This document shows positions 59,336 through 64,000 of a stretch of DNA of 64,000 nt, piece by piece. The notes beneath the pieces were generated by a model that searched no databases, had not been told where the DNA came from, and saw only the letters and a list, made by a program, of their open reading frames with translations. Each line of letters opens with the position of its first letter. Positions within the stretch are counted from its first letter, which is position 1. The translations under genes and the position numbers were made by a program. The DNA comes from Epiperipatus broadwayi (Eukaryota; Onychophora; Udeonychophora; Euonychophora; Peripatidae): the NCBI GenBank assembly GCA_028023455.1, contig JAQFVV010000560.1:296501-360500 (forward strand). The letters are read 5' to 3'.

Positions 59336-62300
59336 TAAGCAATCTGAAATAATGAAATATGTTTTTTTTTAAAAATTAGCAGATAGAAAGATAAAAAGAT
59401 TTTGCTAGAGCACTTTTGGATAATGTTTTTATAGTTTTAATATTTTTTTCTTAACAGTGGAATAACTACTTACTAAGTAGTTATTAATGATGGGTAATTG
59501 ACCATAAAAAATACCCACACATAAATATTAGTAATAAAATTTTATTACTAAGAAAACATCAATCTTAATTAAAAAAAGTTGTACACAGTTATATACAACT
59601 GGGTCTCATTTTATGCGATAGATAGGTTCCTCAGAAAACACGTGCAAACAAAATCACACAAAAATAGATGTAAGTTACATTGAAAAGGGAGGGGGGATGT
59701 GGTCTGTGATTTTTTAAAATTTGCATAAAAGCAAAGCACCAACACAAAATTACTTTAAAATTTGCGCAAAAAAAAAAATAAGGAAATAAATTATGACTAA
59801 TAAAAAATTTCAAATTAAAAAAAAATTGATACAAGACAAACTTTTTTTTAACTATAATATTTAATTTTATTCATAATAATATATTATTATGCATAATTTA
59901 CAGTACAGTAATTTACATTTTTCATACACATTTTAATTATTATCGTTCCCAAAAACACGTTTGTTTGCAAACTAGTAAAAAATCAGATTCTCATGTGATG
60001 TGATGTGATGTATTTGGCTTCTCCTTAAAAGAAGTCAAGAATATCTTAGCAATTATTCTCACAAGAGAAAATACAACTAGTGCCAAGTTCACTCTCATGT
60101 TGTGTTAATGGTTTTCTGTTGACGATGCTGATGATTTTATTAATTGTTTATGAACTTAGACTTATGATAATAAAAAGACATTTATTCACCACTGCTGGGA
60201 AAAATTTAATTAAAACTAACAACGAAAAATTAAATTCTTACTTTTGTCTTTAATTTTCAATTTCATTTAAAAATCAAATTTCATTTTACATCACTTTAAT
60301 TTCAAGTCTCCCGTAAGTAATTTTTAAATTGTTAATTACAATTAAAAATCAGATTTTAATTTTTAATTGTGTCCACTGCTATTACTGACCTTTTAAAAAT
60401 AAACTTGTGGACACTAAATGATTAATAATTGATTACATTCTTTTTTAAAAAGCAAAAACAAAATGTGATTTAATATGAAAAATTAACACGCACAATGTTT
60501 GAACAAATTTACATTATAATCTTGTAAAATTTAATGTGTGTATACATAAAATGTGGAAATCATGATTTTAATTTCATTATTGCATAAAATCTTACTATTA
60601 TAAAGTACTGAAAATATTGAAATTATTAAGATGAAAGTAGAATTCCAATAATGTGCTATTACTTTCAATGTAACATAAGTGCGCAAAACTTATTGTTTAA
60701 AGTAATAGCGCATTATCAGAGGTCGACTTCCGGTGAAACCCAAATCACATAACTTCAAATTCATGTTAAATAAGTCCACGTAAAAAGAGACCCAGATGTA
60801 TATGTTGGTCGTTTGTTTTGTATTGTGTTCATTGATTTGACAAAGACTTAAATAAAATTAAAAAAAAACATAATTATAGCAGTAGAAAGTGAATCAATAT
60901 GAATCAATGTAAAAAAATATTTTAAAAGCTGAAACGCTTGTTTTCAAGTAATAGAAATAGCTCCAAGATAAAAAGGAAACAATTAAGAAATCATCTGCTT
61001 CTTTTGGTTGGCAAAAAAAAAGATTGGTCAAGCTAGTTAGATCAGAAGGATTATAGTTTTATATTGTTCTACAAAATAGAAAAAATTTCTTAATTAATTC
61101 GACATTCGAATAAAAAAATAAAAGAAATGGATGGAACATTACTCTGATTTATTTGATAGATAAGTGGAAATCATTATTCATTTAAATTTTCAAAAAAAAA
61201 AAGAAAAGTAACCTGATGTTTGCCTAAAACGTGTAATTGTGTCGGGGTTGAAACGTTGTTTCTATTGACTATGACCATATAAAAATATAAAGATATGACT
61301 GACTGATTGCCTGAGGAGTTGACATTTACACCGGATAAAAATTTATGGGATGAATAACACCCAAATACACACTGACTGCCCACTGAAATACGTCAGGATG
61401 CTTTGTCAATCAAACTGGAGTTCTACCAACATCTATTTAACAAAATGCATCAACCGTAAAAACTTTGCATAAAGGAAAATTGTAAATTATGTTTTATTTT
61501 CTATTGTATCAATTTGTATTTTCATTTTTAATTTTTTTTTATCTCAGCTAATATATGGAAAATGTTTTTGCTAATTATATAGAGGGAACAATCCAATATA
61601 GGAAAATATCAAGAGAGTAAAGGGGGGAAGGGATAGGTTGAAAAGTTTATTTTTTTTAAATAAAGTTTAGATGATTTACTTTCTACCGACAGATGTGAGA
61701 TAGAAATATGCACAAACAATTAAGTTCTTCACAAGACTATTTTACGGTAAGAGATTTTTTTTTATTATTTTTTTTTAAAAGCCACTGATATAAAATATGT
61801 ACCACATGACATGGCTACTTATATATATGTTACTAATTTTTCTTAAGATAAAGTGAATAAATGACTAACATTTTTCTTTTAAATAGTATTCTTTATCTTA
61901 TGTTCTATCATATTCTGTGTTGTGTTATCATTATATTTTTTCACGATTATTATATATGAAATTGCAGTTAAATTTACTTAGAGTTGGCAATCTCATTGTG
62001 AATTAATCATTTGTTTTATTATTATGAGCCTAGACAATAGAAACTGTAAATACATAGAGATATCCAATTAATTTATGGGCATCATTTTTTAAATATTTTT
62101 CTTTATTGAGATTTTTTTAAAAATATTTTTCCATATAGAAATATTCTTTGCTTTTCTAAAGTGTTTAAGAATTTATATTTATGTTTAAATACATTATATT
62201 TTTGTTTGTAAATAAATATTATGAATGTGTGTTAATTAACAGGACCTCTGTAGTTTTGTTGATACAGCATTTACATTCAATTAAGCAGTTACATTGCATT

Positions 62301-62751
62301 TAATGGCCTAGGTTTTAAACATGCACACATCCACATTATTGTTTAATAAGCATGGGAGAGAACATTAAATACAGGTTATATTTTGTTTAATAGATAGGAC
62401 ATTATTTTAGTTATTAATTAAAAGTATTAATAGAAACATACCTGTTAAGAGAGTCAAATGCGAATTCTTCCTAAGTTTGAATATCTGAGGCAACGGTTTT
62501 GGAAAAGAGTGGTAAGATGTGAGATGAACTGATTTGGATTGCATGTAAATTTAGTGGATGATGCTTAGGATAGTCTATTGAAGATGGATGTAATCAAAGT
62601 CAGTTATTTTATCGTTTTATCTCTAGCATCCTATATGAAGACCCTAGATCCGACAGTAGTTAGATGTGAGCTTGCTCTCTTTCACCTATATACATGAATG
62701 GACAGGTTTGGTGCATTGGGCACTATCACCTTGATATATATATATATATAT
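59336..62751. other. AT-rich stretch, possibly including a decayed LTR-D 3' LTR
   Basis: Weak hints of an LTR in the plus sense are TATAAAAA at about 61278, a GC-richer stretch to about 61460 ending CC|GTAAAA, and aataaatattatgaatgtgtgttaatt at about 62212, which resembles the poly(A) region of LTR-C. Palindromes lie at 59461-59485 (aataactactta and its mirror) and 60648-60716. No gene was seen. Confidence 0.4.
60648..60716. repeat. Inverted repeat with 18-bp arms
   Basis: ATAATGTGCTATTACTTT at 60648-60665 pairs with 60699-60716 with one mismatch, loop 33 bp. Could be a small foldback or the TIRs of a deleted element. Confidence 0.8.
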
Positions 62752-62845
62752 ATTATGGACAAACCAGCTGATTGTTAAAGTTGATTTGTGTGTTCAAATG
62801 TATTTGCAGACCGGAACATCCGGGTATATCAAACATACCGTTACA
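62752..62845 (+). mobile_element. LTR-D tail (3' LTR or solo remnant)
   Basis: Clean form of the unit at 55945-56104, from ATTATGGACAAACC to CATACCGTTACA, with (TA)n on both sides. Confidence 0.75.
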
Positions 62846-64000
62846 ATATATATATATATATATATATATATACTGACCTTGCTCTCGTGCATATTCACTT
62901 CAGATAATATATGTTATAAAATAAAACGGGTTCTAGCTCAGTTAATAGTTAATAACTAAAATATCCAGTATTAAAATTAAAATATTTCACTAGCTCAAAT
63001 TTTAAATACGAATAAGGTTCAGTTTATAAAAATAAATTAATAACATGAAAGCTAAACACCTTCAAACAGATACGTTTTAAAAATGCTTAAGTGACAGCCA
63101 ATCAGATGGAATAGTGGCATCAAATGGGACTCCAAGTTCTAAAACACAAGCCAGAACTATTAGAAAAAGATGGATCCATCTTAATCTATGCCTCAATTAT
63201 ATTTAAATAAGCCAGACTCAAGCATTTTGAACTAAGAGTGTGAAGCTTAAATACATTCACATTTAATCCACTAAATATTATATATATATAAATTAACAAC
63301 GTGAAATCATCCGATTTACAACGAAGAAATATTTTTAAATCTAATGAAATGATATTAATAAATGTAAATATATTAAATATTTAATATTTTCATGAGATTT
63401 GAAGTGAAAATACAGGTGACAAGATAGATTACATTGAGCCAATATCCTACACGATACTACTTCAATGGCATAAGAACACTCTCCCCTTTTATTACTATTT
63501 CAAATAACAAACTCATAGTATTCTTACGACTTTAATAACTTCTACTTACTAAGATTAAACTAATAATAATTAAATCTTAATCTTCTATTTAATAATAATC
63601 TAGCTCGATAAAATAATCTCAGGTTCATAAAATTTATTCTAAGTTAATTTTAAAATACGGTAGTAAAATATGAGAAGGGATTTTATGTCATAATCTACTA
63701 CACTTAAACTAATAATAATAAATAACAATAATAATATTCTTCATGTAATGATATAATAAATAAGTGGTAGCATTTTAATAATCTGACAAAAAAAATATGT
63801 GTGGCAACAGATAGCATATAATTTAATATAATATTGTGATAACTGATTTATGACCAATAAAATAATGTAAGATTATGATTATTTAATTATAATGAATACC
63901 AATAAAATATTTAAAATCCTTAAAATATTTCTCTATTTATCCTTTTTGTGCAAAATTATATATTATGCATATATCGTGTTTTCATGCAGCGATGTGGAGA
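62846..64000. other. AT-rich non-coding to the right edge
   Basis: A TA run follows the LTR-D tail. No frame, RNA or repeat recognised. Confidence 0.45.

Noticed and set aside
61174-61383. 69-codon minus frame with GAAAC...GTTTCAACCCC text as another hammerhead
   Set aside because: No CTGANGA strand lies at a usable distance on the same strand, and the frame has no recognisable domain.

Overview
The window is AT-rich, repeat-dominated metazoan nuclear DNA with long (TA)n, (TTA)n and (CT)n tracts. Almost everything recognisable in it is transposable-element material. The mix of Ty3/gypsy-type LTR elements, a LINE tail with a zinc-knuckle C-terminus and Penelope-like elements with a GIY-YIG endonuclease points to an invertebrate. 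A lophotrochozoan such as a cephalopod is possible but unproven. I recognise no conserved host gene. The best candidate for an unexplained coding exon is a 153-codon frame on the minus strand at 55231-55692.

Layout. 1-2.3 kb: a decayed Ty3/gypsy gag-protease-RT-RNase H relic on the minus strand, with a 61-bp tandem duplication across its YMDD site. 4.16-5.57 kb: a satellite of about 400 bp with one inverted copy facing 2.7 direct copies. 9.6-10.7 kb: 3' end of a LINE ORF2. 12.45-13.26 kb: 3' end of a Penelope-like element whose stop codon lies inside a small hammerhead-ribozyme-like core. A second, ORF-less tail of the same kind is at 59.2-59.3 kb. 15.8-16.0 kb: a pure (TTA)n tract.

From 21 to 54.7 kb the DNA is almost wholly built from long, largely non-coding TG...CA units, which I name here. 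LR1 (3.67 kb) has four copies, two of them forming a 3.6-kb inverted repeat. LTR-A (about 2.55 kb) has two copies flanking a minus-sense internal region with a gag-like frame. LTR-B (1817 bp) is a solo unit. LTR-C has two copies of exactly 2281 bp flanking a 730-bp non-coding interior, plus one diverged relative. LTR-D, at 55.9-62.8 kb, is a relic with LTR tails, a primer-binding-like site and gag remnants.

The main new observation is architectural. LR1, LTR-A, LTR-B and LTR-C look unrelated in sequence, but each carries a TATA box followed 200-480 nt downstream by a good 5' splice donor, with a more GC-rich stretch between. All have TG/CA-type ends lying in or beside (TA)n tracts, though the outer end of LTR-A reads TATAAC rather than TGTAAC. 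This suggests several non-autonomous or solo long-LTR lineages that share a spliced-leader promoter design and settle in TA microsatellites. A second pattern is that (TA)n tracts repeatedly sit at the centre of inverted copies of their own flanks.

No pathway or operon can be inferred. The coding relics are all retroelement proteins broken by frameshifts and stops. All statements come from reading the sequence by eye, with no alignment or database search.
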